Assembly: GCA_964385695.1 (NCBI GenBank)
Contig: CAYLQA010000005.1
Coordinates: 1 to 64,000, forward strand
Reading direction: 5' to 3'
Length of the DNA: 64,000 bases
DNA from: CAYLQA01 sp964385695
GTDB lineage: Bacteria; Desulfobacterota; Desulfobulbia; Desulfobulbales; Desulfurivibrionaceae
How positions within the stretch are numbered: position 1 is the stretch's first letter; the number at the start of each line of letters is the position of its first letter. Positions 17,951-26,295 of this stretch are shown in pieces. The notes beneath the pieces are model-generated. The model did not search any database. It was not told the origin of the DNA and was given only the letters and a program-made list of their open reading frames with translations. The position numbers and the translations under genes were made by a program.

Positions 17951-18021
17951 TTTATCCTCCGCTGCCTTGTGGCAAGTAAAAGGTTTGATGTTTTTTGTTG
18001 ACCTGAGTCTATCACTGGGGG

Positions 18022-18040
18022 TAGGACAGATAGTGTCCTA
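18022..18040. promoter_or_regulatory. Palindromic operator upstream of the WYL regulator
   Basis: TAGGACAGATAGTGTCCTA is a 19-bp inverted repeat with 7-bp arms and a 5-nt centre. It shares 14 of 19 positions with the palindrome at 68-86 in front of cas1; four of the five differences are in the centre. A -10-like TATACT (18039-18044) abuts the site, which fits repression of the WYL gene by its own product. The PIN/antitoxin pair reads away from the same region. Confidence 0.7.
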
Positions 18041-18064
18041 TACTAATTTTTTTGTGAAAAAAAT

Positions 18065-19048
18065 ATGGCCAAAGACAAAACACATCTTCTCCGTCTGCTC
18101 TTTATCGACAAAAAAATCCGCCAGGGAATGCGCAGTGGCACCCTTGCCAACTGTTCATCCATGGCCGAGGAGTACGAAGTCAGCAGCAAAAGCATCATGC
18201 GGGATATCGATTATTTGAAGAACCAGCGTGATGCCCCCATCGCCTATGATGCAAGGCAACGCGGCTACTATTACACTGAAGACAATTATGCTCTGCCAGC
18301 CTTGAGCCTGAACGAAAGCGATCTCTTTGCCATCTGCATTGCGGAAAAGGCCTTGAAGGAACATGAGAAAACCCCGGTCTACCAAAAGCTCAAGACCGTG
18401 TTTCGCAAGATTGAAGAGGCCTTGCCTGAAAAGGTTTCGGTGCAGCCGGACTGGGTGGAGGAAAGGATTTCCGTGATTGCCGACCCCCAGGCCAACCTCG
18501 ACAGCGCGGTCTGGGATATTGTCGCTCAAGGCTTGCACAACAACAAGAGTTTGCAGATTCTCTACCAAAACCCCAAGGGAAAAAAAGCATCCGAACGAAT
18601 GGTTGACCCTTACCATGTGGTGCGTTACCAGGGGGAATGGTACCTGATCGGCTACTGCCATTTGCGGCAGGGGCGCAGGACCTTTGCCCTTTCCCGTATC
18701 CGGAGTGCGGAGTTGACGAACCAGGGCTTTGAGGTGCCGGATGATTTTGACCCGAGCCAGGCGGGCAAGGGATTTGGCATCTTCAAGGGAAGCCGGGATT
18801 TTATCGTGCGTATCCTTTTTTCTCCGGCCCATGCCCCTTATGTTCGGGAGCGGCAGTGGCACCCGGATCAGGAGCTGAAGTCGGGAAAGGGTGGCGAGGT
18901 GGTCTTAAGTTTTCCCACCAGTCATCTGTATGAGGTGAAACGTTGGGTGCTTTCCTGGGGCAGCGGGGTGAAAGCCCTTGAGCCACCGGAACTGGTGACT
19001 GAGATCAAAGCGGAACTTCGCGCCACCCTCACGGGGTATCAGGCATGA
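18065..19048 (+). CDS. WYL-domain transcriptional regulator
   Basis: The 327-residue protein has a winged helix-turn-helix N-terminus (EEYEVSSKSIMRDIDYLKN near residues 37-55), a WYL domain with the GEWYLIGYCHLRQGRR segment near residue 190, and a WCX C-terminal domain. WYL regulators sense ligands, probably nucleic acid, and some repress CRISPR-Cas, BREX or CBASS operons by binding inverted repeats. Here an inverted repeat lies just upstream and a matching one is in front of cas1. Autoregulation plus control of the CRISPR operon is therefore inferred. It is divergent from a toxin-antitoxin-like pair and overlaps the next gene by 4 bp. Confidence 0.9.
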   Translation: MAKDKTHLLRLLFIDKKIRQGMRSGTLANCSSMAEEYEVSSKSIMRDIDYLKNQRDAPIAYDARQRGYYYTEDNYALPALSLNESDLFAICIAEKALKEHEKTPVYQKLKTVFRKIEEALPEKVSVQPDWVEERISVIADPQANLDSAVWDIVAQGLHNNKSLQILYQNPKGKKASERMVDPYHVVRYQGEWYLIGYCHLRQGRRTFALSRIRSAELTNQGFEVPDDFDPSQAGKGFGIFKGSRDFIVRILFSPAHAPYVRERQWHPDQELKSGKGGEVVLSFPTSHLYEVKRWVLSWGSGVKALEPPELVTEIKAELRATLTGYQA

Positions 19049-19842
19049 TGCAATTGAGAAGAGTGGTTGTACCGGTTTTATGCCTGCTCTCGATTGCTGT
19101 GAGCGGCTGCGTGTTGGTTAAGCCGGAGCAGGAATCAGCCGTGAGCAGGCAACAGGAGACGACGCTTCCTTTGCTGGGATTTACCATCCAGGTGGGGGCC
19201 TTTAAAAATCTGGATAATGCGGTTCGCCTCATGCATGTTCTTGGCAGGCGGGGTATTGATGCCTATTACTATCGGCACAAGAGCGGGCTCTATAAGGTAC
19301 GCTTCGGCGATTTCAAGAGCAAAAAGGGTGCCCGCATGACTGCCATCGGCCTTCGCAACGGCAAGGTTATCGACAGCTATTACATTGTCGAGCCCGATGA
19401 TTATGCGGCGGCCCAGTTGCGCCAGTATAGTGATAGGGCCCTGCGGGAGAGGTTGGTGGGTACGGCGCAAACCTTTTTAGGTATTCCCTATAAATGGGGC
19501 GGCGAATCGGCAAAGGATGGCTTTGACTGCAGCGGGTTGACCATGACCGTCTATAAGATGAACGGCCTCAAGCTGCCGCGAAATTCCCGCTCCCAGTATA
19601 GGGCCGGCCGTTTGATCAGCGAGCATCAGTTGAGACCCGGAGACCTGGTCTTTTTTGCCACCAACGGCGGCAGCCGGGTCACCCACGTCGGGCTCTACAC
19701 CGGCGACGGTAAGTTTATTCACGCCCCGAAAAAGGGCAAAACAATCCGCATTGCCGCCCTGGGCAATGGTTATTTTCAAAAGCATTTTGTCGGTGCCCGG
19801 ACCTATCTTACGCGGTCGAATGAGAAAAGCCCGGGCAGCTGA
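19045..19842 (+). CDS. NlpC/P60 lipoprotein with SPOR domain
   Basis: A 265-residue exported protein. The signal peptide ends in the lipobox VSGC, so it is probably a lipoprotein. A SPOR-like domain (FTIQVGAFKNLDNAVRLMHVL) binds peptidoglycan, and a C-terminal NlpC/P60 cysteine peptidase has the catalytic Cys in GFDCSGLT, a His in SRVTHVGLY and a third polar residue in FIHAP. It should cut peptidoglycan cross-peptides. The start overlaps the WYL gene stop by 4 bp (ATGATG), with a second possible ATG at 19048. Confidence 0.88.
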   Translation: MMQLRRVVVPVLCLLSIAVSGCVLVKPEQESAVSRQQETTLPLLGFTIQVGAFKNLDNAVRLMHVLGRRGIDAYYYRHKSGLYKVRFGDFKSKKGARMTAIGLRNGKVIDSYYIVEPDDYAAAQLRQYSDRALRERLVGTAQTFLGIPYKWGGESAKDGFDCSGLTMTVYKMNGLKLPRNSRSQYRAGRLISEHQLRPGDLVFFATNGGSRVTHVGLYTGDGKFIHAPKKGKTIRIAALGNGYFQKHFVGARTYLTRSNEKSPGS

Positions 19843-19848
19843 GTCGGA

Positions 19849-20271
19849 TCAGGCAGCCACAATACCCATCTGCTGGGCCAACAACATAGCCTCGTCCGTT
19901 ACGGCCCTGTAATCGTTGAAATACAGGCCGCCGAACTCGCTGGTGCAACTGGGGCAACCGCGAAGCCAAAGCACATGGTGTCGGTAATTGTTTTTGGCGA
20001 ACTCGCGGTAGACCCACTGGCTGCTGCAGCAGTCAAAGCAGTAGAGCAGGGTCCATTCTTCACCGGTAAGTGCCTCAATGCACTCGCCGCAAACCGGGAT
20101 GACGATCTCGCGGGCGGCAACTTCCACCACCTCATCCTCAGCATATCCGAAGGGCATAACCAGGTAATCAATGGCTGGGTAGTCTTCCCGATGGGTATCG
20201 GGGCCGTGGTTTAACTCGCAAAATTCGTGGGTGAGTTCAGCTAGGAGTCGGAGTCGGTCTGTCTCGTACAT
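19849..20271 (-). CDS. Zinc-ribbon-like hypothetical protein
   Basis: A 140-residue soluble protein with three CxxC pairs (CGEC, CFDC and CPSC), enough for one or two zinc sites. The start at 20271 has a strong AGGAGGGACC site. The function is unknown. It is convergent with the NlpC gene, leaving only 6 bp between stops. No DNA-binding or catalytic motif is visible. Confidence 0.7.
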   Translation of the reverse strand: MYETDRLRLLAELTHEFCELNHGPDTHREDYPAIDYLVMPFGYAEDEVVEVAAREIVIPVCGECIEALTGEEWTLLYCFDCCSSQWVYREFAKNNYRHHVLWLRGCPSCTSEFGGLYFNDYRAVTDEAMLLAQQMGIVAA

Positions 20272-20497
20272 GGTCCCTCCTTTTCCGCAACAGCGGTTGG
20301 GATGTTTTGTACAGCCCCTCTTACCTTTTCATATCGTCACGATATGATTGACTGATTAGCTCATTCTTTTATTGTAGCAGAAAAACAGAGTTAGGGTTTG
20401 CTATCTGGTTGATATTAAAGAAATAAAAAAAACGGCCGATACGTTAACTGACAAAAAAGATGTTTTCTTGGAAAAATGAACGACAATACAGGCTGTT

Positions 20498-20755
20498 ATG
20501 CAGAAGTGGCAAATTGAGGGAAGAGTACAGTGGCTGTGCGACGACTGTGCAAAAAAGAACGCACATGTCTTTATACTTTGCGCCCATGAGTGGCTGGGGG
20601 AGCATTCCGATGCTTCGGTGGTTTGCGATTGTTGCCGTTGCCCGGAGGTCTTGGTGCAGAAGATGGGCAAGTGGCGCTGGCTGCTCTATCCCTTTATCTC
20701 TCTGTTGATCCGGCCATGGCTGGTGCCGGCCAAGGTGGCGCGCAGGGTGAAGTAA
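20498..20755 (+). CDS. Small cysteine-rich hypothetical protein
   Basis: An 85-residue protein with CDDC near residue 14, a second cluster CDCCRC near residue 43 and a hydrophobic, basic C-terminus (WLLYPFISLLIRPW). It could be a small metal-binding protein attached to the membrane. There is no clear ribosome site before the ATG and no homologue I can name. A shared terminator (20785-20816) follows it. Confidence 0.45.
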   Translation: MQKWQIEGRVQWLCDDCAKKNAHVFILCAHEWLGEHSDASVVCDCCRCPEVLVQKMGKWRWLLYPFISLLIRPWLVPAKVARRVK

Positions 20756-20784
20756 GATAGGTTGTAAAAAATAAAAGTGTTGTA

Positions 20785-20816
20785 AGGGGCGTGCCAGGGG
20801 CACAGCCCCTTTTTTT
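20785..20816. terminator. Intrinsic terminator
   Basis: AGGGGC and GTGCC (20785-20795) pair with GGCAC and GCCCCT (20799-20810, one bulged A), followed by TTTTTT. It sits between the small cysteine-rich gene and the convergent DUF488 gene and can serve the plus-strand transcript. Confidence 0.85.
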
Positions 20817-20820
20817 GCGC

Positions 20821-21354
20821 TCAGGATGAGGCAGAGTTGAAGAGTTGTAGTTGGTCGGCCTTTTGTGCAAAATGATCGTTTGCCCGTAGTGTGCTGCCAT
20901 CGTGTCGCCAATGGTAAACAGAAATGCCTACGTCCTCTAAAGCCTTGGCAATGAGGAGATGGCGGTGGCAGGCAAGGGGCTTTTCTTCGGCACACATCAG
21001 GACAATGCGGTAGCCTTTATCAAGTCCCTCCTTGAGTCGCTTGATCCCCTGTTTGAAACTGTCCCCGGCTGCAATACGCAGATAGTCAGGTCGTCCCTCT
21101 TCATCTAATAAGTCCGGCGCCGTGGGCATACCGCCTATCAGATCTCCCATAAAGATGTAGTGCATACCCTGGCTTTGTACGGCCTGCTCGATTTCCCGTT
21201 TGTTAAACTGCGGGACATATTTTGAGTACGGTGCAGAGCGTACGTCCACCACCACATCGATACTGCGATCAAGGAGAAGGTGGAGAAATGAAGCCTGCTC
21301 TATATTGGAGTGGCCGATGGTAAAAATGGAGGGCACTGAGTCGGGCTGGGTCAT
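20821..21354 (-). CDS. DUF488 family protein
   Basis: A 177-residue protein with the family opening IFTIGHSN, the DVRSAPYSKYVPQFNK loop and the C-terminal LMCAEEKPLACHRHLLIAK, in which the Cys/His pair is conserved. The biochemical role of DUF488 is not established. Its start overlaps the stop of the sirtuin gene by 4 bp (ATGA), so it belongs to the pentapeptide/sirtuin/DUF488 operon. Confidence 0.9.
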   Translation of the reverse strand: MTQPDSVPSIFTIGHSNIEQASFLHLLLDRSIDVVVDVRSAPYSKYVPQFNKREIEQAVQSQGMHYIFMGDLIGGMPTAPDLLDEEGRPDYLRIAAGDSFKQGIKRLKEGLDKGYRIVLMCAEEKPLACHRHLLIAKALEDVGISVYHWRHDGSTLRANDHFAQKADQLQLFNSASS

Positions 21355-22091
21355 TGCTGCCAGGCCTGTAGCTGGTCGGCAAGGGCGGTCATTATTTTGG
21401 AAAATTTTCCTGCCAGAGTGACCTCGGCCAGGTGGGGGATCGCAGGCTCAAGGTTTATCTCGATGAGTATTCCACCCTTATTGCGCATCATCTCCGGGAA
21501 ATAGGAGGCCGGGATAACCTGGCAGGAGGTACCCGCCACCAGGAGCAGATCCGCTCTGGCTATGAGATCCTGGGCAGCCTCAAGGGAAGGGCCGGGAATC
21601 TGCTCATCAAAAAAGACGATATCCGGTTTCAACAGGGTGCGGCAGGAGGTACAGCGGGGCGGCACTGCATTTTTGACTGCATCCAGGGAAAATGAGGCCC
21701 CGCAATCAAGGCAGGAAAAGGTTGTAAGCCCACCGTGAAACTCAATGACCGATTGGCTGCCTGCCTTTTGGTGCAGCCCGTCGATATTTTGGGTGATGAT
21801 GCCTTGGAGAAGGCCAGCCTTTTCAAGCCGGGCCATGGCTATGTGCCCTTGGTTCGGTTCGGCGCCGACAATGCCGACCAACTCGTTCAGCATCTGCCAG
21901 ACCTTTTCCGGGTCCTTGCGAAAGGACCCGATTGTGGCGTACTCCATGGGATCGAAGCGGGACCAGAGGCCACCTGCGCTGCGGAAATCCGGAATACCGC
22001 TTTCCGTGCTGCAGCCGGCCCCTGTCAGGGCAATGGGAAACCTGGCAGTCTTGATAAGCTGCGCAGCTTTGCCAAGTGCCTCGGTAAGCAT
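21351..22091 (-). CDS. NAD-dependent protein deacylase (Sir2 family)
   Basis: A 246-residue sirtuin. Visible signatures are TGAGCSTESGIPDFRSAGG for NAD binding, TQNIDGLHQKAG with the catalytic His in IEFHG, and a zinc ribbon of two CxxC pairs (CLDC and CTSC). It removes acyl groups from protein lysines using NAD+. The start lies 5 bp after the stop of the pentapeptide-repeat lipoprotein gene and the end overlaps DUF488. The link between these three functions is not evident. Confidence 0.94.
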   Translation of the reverse strand: MLTEALGKAAQLIKTARFPIALTGAGCSTESGIPDFRSAGGLWSRFDPMEYATIGSFRKDPEKVWQMLNELVGIVGAEPNQGHIAMARLEKAGLLQGIITQNIDGLHQKAGSQSVIEFHGGLTTFSCLDCGASFSLDAVKNAVPPRCTSCRTLLKPDIVFFDEQIPGPSLEAAQDLIARADLLLVAGTSCQVIPASYFPEMMRNKGGILIEINLEPAIPHLAEVTLAGKFSKIMTALADQLQAWQQ

Positions 22092-22096
22092 GGTTG

Positions 22097-23008
22097 CTAG
22101 CGAATCGCGTCCGGTGCGTCCAAGCCGATGGTGCCGTCAAGGTTGGTACCCTTCAGGTTGGTCCGGCTCAGGCTGGCTCCGGTCAGGTCGGCGCCATAAA
22201 GGTCGGCACCGGCCAAGTTGGCGCCGTCAAGATTGGCCCCTCTCAGATTGGCTCCTCTCAGGTTTGCGCCTTTGAGGTTGGACCACCTGAGATTTGCGCC
22301 GTTGAGCTTGGCATCGCGCAGGTTGGCACCTGCCAGGTTGGCCCGCTCCATACTGGCACCGGCAAGATCAACATTAGGCATGTTGCATCCCGGGCAATCC
22401 TGGGTCATGCCGCGGTAGAGCATGCGCAGGTCTTGGTTGGAGGATTTGCGGTCGTAGCGTGAAGTGGCAGACTCCTGGATAGCGGGTGTGCTCCCTTCCA
22501 GTTCCTCTTCCACGGCAACATCAGGGGCATCCGCTGAGGCGGCACGTCTTTTGCGGCGTTTTTTCCTTTTCGAGCGCTTGCTGGACGGAGCGTCGTGTTT
22601 AACCCCTTCGACCAGGGTGAAGGTGCCGGTAAAGAGATCAACCTTATTGTACATCCGGTATTCATCCCCCCTTTGATAGACCTTGTAACAGATCTTGTCT
22701 CCCTGGCCCCAGCGCTTGAACTTCAGGCAGAAGGCGTCACCTTCAACATACCAGCGCCCTTCGTTTATTTCCGTTTTGCTCTTCACCGCATAGAGTTTGC
22801 TGTTGCCGTACAGCTCAATGGTGGCTGTCTCGCGGTCCGCATTGAGAATGATGGTATTATTGGCCAGCTTATCGTAAATTACGTCGCCCTTGAGGCGGGT
22901 TCCTCTCCCTGTTGCCTCAGGTTCGGTCTCGATCTTTTTGCTGCCGCAACCGGGCAGGGTGAAAAGCAGTATGGTAAGCAAAATGAACAAGGGGGCTGTT
23001 CGTTTCAA
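22097..23008 (-). CDS. Pentapeptide-repeat lipoprotein
   Basis: A 303-residue exported protein. The signal peptide ends in a lipobox LPGC. A middle domain with beta-rich character is followed by a Lys/Arg-rich stretch (SKRSKRKKRRKRRA, near residues 143-156). The C-terminus carries about 17 A(D/N)LxX pentapeptide repeats that should form a right-handed beta-helix. Function is unknown; it may be a structural envelope lipoprotein. First gene of the operon with sir2 and DUF488. Confidence 0.85.
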   Translation of the reverse strand: MKRTAPLFILLTILLFTLPGCGSKKIETEPEATGRGTRLKGDVIYDKLANNTIILNADRETATIELYGNSKLYAVKSKTEINEGRWYVEGDAFCLKFKRWGQGDKICYKVYQRGDEYRMYNKVDLFTGTFTLVEGVKHDAPSSKRSKRKKRRKRRAASADAPDVAVEEELEGSTPAIQESATSRYDRKSSNQDLRMLYRGMTQDCPGCNMPNVDLAGASMERANLAGANLRDAKLNGANLRWSNLKGANLRGANLRGANLDGANLAGADLYGADLTGASLSRTNLKGTNLDGTIGLDAPDAIR

Positions 23009-23239
23009 AATTTTCCTCCCTTCTGTATTGTCGATAGAGTCCTGCCTATATTACATGAAAAAAAGCAAAACGCTACGGCTTCATAGGAAAAGAACGCCGA
23101 GCTTAGTCGGGATTTTTTGTGCTGGCCTGATGTTAAGAGCTGTGCTAGGGTAAAAAGTATCGTCGTTTCAATAGGTTTTGCTCGTTGCCGGGCGACGATT
23201 TCTGGTGAGAAACTCAAGCATACGCAATGGGGGAGATTC

Positions 23240-23704
23240 ATGTTTGCAGCGTTGGTTCGTACAGATCACAGCCCAGCCCAACTATTTATCCGCCTGGCCT
23301 TGGCCATAGTGATTTTCCCGCATGGTGTGCAAAAGGTATTTGGTTGGTTCGGCGGACCCGGCTTTGACCAAACCCTGGAGATGTTCGCCGGTATGGGCTT
23401 TCCGACATGGTCGGTAATTCTGTTGATGATTACCGAGATTGCCGGACCGATTTGTCTGGTGCTTGGTCTGTTATCCCGCCTGTGGGCCCTGGCAATCGGA
23501 ACCAGTATGGCAATCTGTATGTTCTTGAACCACGTGCAGCATGGATTTTTTATGAACTGGTTCGGTCAGCAGCAGGGCGAGGGTATTGAATATCATATTT
23601 TGATTTTCGGCATCACCCTGGCCCTGATCTTTCGGGGCAGTGGTGCTGCCTCCATAGATCGGGCCTGCACCAAGGACCGGCGCAAGGGAACGTTGGTCTT
23701 TTAA
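23240..23704 (+). CDS. DoxX family membrane protein
   Basis: A 154-residue protein with about four membrane segments and the DoxX pattern LFIRLALAIVIFPHGVQK with GWFGGPGF. The ATG at 23240 is preceded by GGGGGAGATTC; an open frame to 23117 lacks a ribosome site. DoxX proteins are poorly understood and in some bacteria belong to redox or sulfur-compound pathways. It is a single gene, divergent from the lipoprotein operon. Confidence 0.88.
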   Translation: MFAALVRTDHSPAQLFIRLALAIVIFPHGVQKVFGWFGGPGFDQTLEMFAGMGFPTWSVILLMITEIAGPICLVLGLLSRLWALAIGTSMAICMFLNHVQHGFFMNWFGQQQGEGIEYHILIFGITLALIFRGSGAASIDRACTKDRRKGTLVF

Positions 23705-23750
23705 TGCTTCCCCTCGGTGTGTAGTCAATTTACACCGCTGGGCATATCTA

Positions 23751-24101
23751 TTACTGAACCTTGTGGGATTCCTCTTCGGCGAAAACATTCTGAAAGCCGT
23801 GCTCTTTTTCTAGCTCCGCCATCTTGTCAAGCGCCTCTTCTTCACTCATGCCCAGTGATTGGGCCAATGCCTTGATATCGTAAAGCGGCTGTCCTTCGTT
23901 CGTGTAGCCGATGGGGGCAAGCTCCGGGAAAAACTTGGTGGTGGCCATGGACGAAGCCTGGTTTAGCAGTTCTTTGACCTGTGGCGGGCCGAAGAGCATC
24001 AGCCATTTGACCGCATCGGACCAAATTTTGCTGTCCACGGTTTCACTCTGTAGCACCTCAAGTGCCATTTCAAAATTCCATTCATCTTTAAACGAATGCA
24101 T
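23751..24101 (-). CDS. Conserved-looking hypothetical protein
   Basis: A 116-residue acidic helical protein starting MHSFKDEWNFEMALEVL. I do not recognise it. The segment EWNFEMALEVLQSETVDSKIWSDAVKWLMLFGPP looks like a helical hairpin followed by an ALAQSLGMSEEEALDKM helix. The longer frame to 24146 has no better start signal. It is convergent with doxX and lies downstream of the hybrid kinase gene. Confidence 0.6.
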   Translation of the reverse strand: MHSFKDEWNFEMALEVLQSETVDSKIWSDAVKWLMLFGPPQVKELLNQASSMATTKFFPELAPIGYTNEGQPLYDIKALAQSLGMSEEEALDKMAELEKEHGFQNVFAEEESHKVQ

Positions 24102-24165
24102 AACAAAACCTCGTTGTCGTCTTACGTAAAATGTTGCAGACAACATAGTGATTATCAGCGGATTG

Positions 24166-26295
24166 TCAATTGGGCTCGGTGGTTTTCAGGGCTCTGTTGA
24201 TAGCGAGTTGAAGATCTTCTATGGTGGCGGGCTTGAGCAGGTATTCCTTTATACCCAGATCCTTGGCCTCCTCTTCGCTGACCGTTTCACTGAAGCCGGT
24301 GGCCAGGATAATGGGCATCTCCGGGCGGATGGCCAGGATCTGCTTGGCAAGCTCGACACCGGTGAGCCCCGGCATGGTTTGGTCTGTCATTACCACATCA
24401 AAGGAAGTCGGATCTTTTGTGAAAGCCTCCAGGGCCTTGTTGCTGTCAGTGAAAGGAGAGACCGTAAAGCCAAGCTTGCCCAAGGCGCGCTGGGCAAAAT
24501 TAACGATAACATCCTCGTCATCCACCAGCAGAATACGGCTGCCTTTTTCGTCGAGCTTGAGCTGGGGGATGGGGGGGGCTGCCGCAGGTTGTATGGCTTC
24601 CTGGACCGGAAAGTAAAGGTCGAACTTACTGCCGGAAGAGGTGCTTGTTACGTCTATGGCTCCATTATGGTTACGGATGATGCCATGTACGATGGCCAGC
24701 CCCAGGCCGCTGCTTTTTGCCAGCCCTTTGGTCGTAAAGTAAGGGTCAAAAATGCGGGGCAAAACATCCTGGGGAATACCCGGCCCTGTATCACTGATCG
24801 AGAGCAAGGCGTAGCTACCGGGATGAAGCTCACTATGGAATTTGGCTTGTTTTTCCTCTAACGTTACCTGGCGCAGGGTGACAGTGAGGGTGCCTCCTGA
24901 TTCCTGCATGGAGTCTGCCGCATTGGTGCAAAGGCAGACTATGAGTTGGTGGATTTGCGAAAGATCGGCCAGGACAGAACCTGAGTTGCCTTCGATGCGC
25001 TGTTTGATGTCGATGGTGGACGGCAGGGAGCCGCGCATGAATTTTAAGGCCTCCTTGGTCACCGGCTCCAGGTTGAGGAGGTTTTTTTCCTGGTCGTTTT
25101 TTCGGCAGAAGGTCAGGAGTTGTTTGACAAGATCCGCCGCCCGTTTGGTGGAGTTTTTTATCTCAAGGAGGTTTTGCTCCTGCTGGCCGCCTTTGGGGAG
25201 CTCCAGCAGGGTAAGTTCCGTATAGCCTTGAATGGCATAGAGGATATTGTTGAAGTCGTGGGCAATGCCGCCGGCCAGGGTGCCGATGGCCTCCATCTTT
25301 TGTACATGGCGCAGCTCTTCCTCCGAGCGTTTGCGCTGGGTGATATCCCTGAAATCCTCAACGACGCCGAGCAGGTTGCCGTCGGCATCGCGAAAGGGGC
25401 TGGCCGTTACCAGACATGGGACTTGGGAGCCATCCCGCTTGGTCTTTTCCGTTTCATATTCCATATGGCTGGTCCCGGATTTGATGAGCTCGATGGGACA
25501 CTTGTCGCTCTGGCAGCGGGGGCCGGGGAAGGCATCATAGCATTTCATGCCAACCGCCTCTTCTTGTTCAATGCCGCACATCTTGGCAAAGGTCTTGTTG
25601 ACCCGCAGCATATTAAAGTCAAGGTCGGTCAGGCGCATGCCATCGGTAATCGACTCAAAGATCTGGGCCAGTTCCGCCAAGGCGTTGCTTGCGTTTTCTT
25701 CTGCCCGCTTTCGTTCACCCACCTCCAGCTCAAGCTGCTGGTTGACGCGGTTGAGTTCTTGGGCCTGTTCGTGGAGAACGGAGGCCTCGGTTCGTCTCCT
25801 GATGGTCTGGTTGATGAGATAAAAAAAGGCAACTCCCAGGAAGATGCCGGTGGCCAGTAACTGGATGAGAAATTTTTCCAGAACCTGATCGGTTTCAGCC
25901 AGGTCAAAGGTCAAGAGTAGAGTTGCTTCGCCGTTATATGAATAGGTAATGCTGCGTTCCAGCTTATAGAGAGTCGATGATTTGAGAGGCCTTTTATGGT
26001 GGCTTAAGGTAAAGCCGTTGGCTGCAAAGAGCCGGATCTCTGCGATGTCATTGTTGTTGGCAAAGTAGCGTGACAGGAAGACATCGATCAACTCGTACTG
26101 CCCCTTGTGCAGGGCATTGTAGGTTACGGTCTCGATGAGTTCGCTGATGGTTTCAGCCTGCTGGCGGTCACCTTCAAACCTGCTTTTGCGCTCCTGCTGG
26201 TAGAGCAAAAAACCGGTCAGGAGCAGAATGATCAGCAGCAGTGAAAGCCCGAGCCAGGCCTGGTGGATATAAGATTTTAACGGTTGGGGGGTCAT
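24166..26295 (-). CDS. Hybrid sensor histidine kinase with PAS and receiver domains
   Basis: A 709-residue membrane kinase. Order: membrane segment (residues ~13-32), periplasmic sensor of ~115 residues, second membrane segment, coiled coil, a PAS domain with a cluster of cysteines (CYDAFPGPRCQSDKCPIEL), HisKA with the phospho-His in AGGIAHDFNNIL, HATPase_c with a GSGLGLAIV-type G box variant (SSGLGLAIVHG), and a receiver domain with the phospho-Asp in VVMTDQTMPG. The start overlaps the stop of the PhnD-like gene (TAATG), so the binding protein very likely presents its ligand to this kinase. Confidence 0.92.
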   Translation of the reverse strand: MTPQPLKSYIHQAWLGLSLLLIILLLTGFLLYQQERKSRFEGDRQQAETISELIETVTYNALHKGQYELIDVFLSRYFANNNDIAEIRLFAANGFTLSHHKRPLKSSTLYKLERSITYSYNGEATLLLTFDLAETDQVLEKFLIQLLATGIFLGVAFFYLINQTIRRRTEASVLHEQAQELNRVNQQLELEVGERKRAEENASNALAELAQIFESITDGMRLTDLDFNMLRVNKTFAKMCGIEQEEAVGMKCYDAFPGPRCQSDKCPIELIKSGTSHMEYETEKTKRDGSQVPCLVTASPFRDADGNLLGVVEDFRDITQRKRSEEELRHVQKMEAIGTLAGGIAHDFNNILYAIQGYTELTLLELPKGGQQEQNLLEIKNSTKRAADLVKQLLTFCRKNDQEKNLLNLEPVTKEALKFMRGSLPSTIDIKQRIEGNSGSVLADLSQIHQLIVCLCTNAADSMQESGGTLTVTLRQVTLEEKQAKFHSELHPGSYALLSISDTGPGIPQDVLPRIFDPYFTTKGLAKSSGLGLAIVHGIIRNHNGAIDVTSTSSGSKFDLYFPVQEAIQPAAAPPIPQLKLDEKGSRILLVDDEDVIVNFAQRALGKLGFTVSPFTDSNKALEAFTKDPTSFDVVMTDQTMPGLTGVELAKQILAIRPEMPIILATGFSETVSEEEAKDLGIKEYLLKPATIEDLQLAINRALKTTEPN

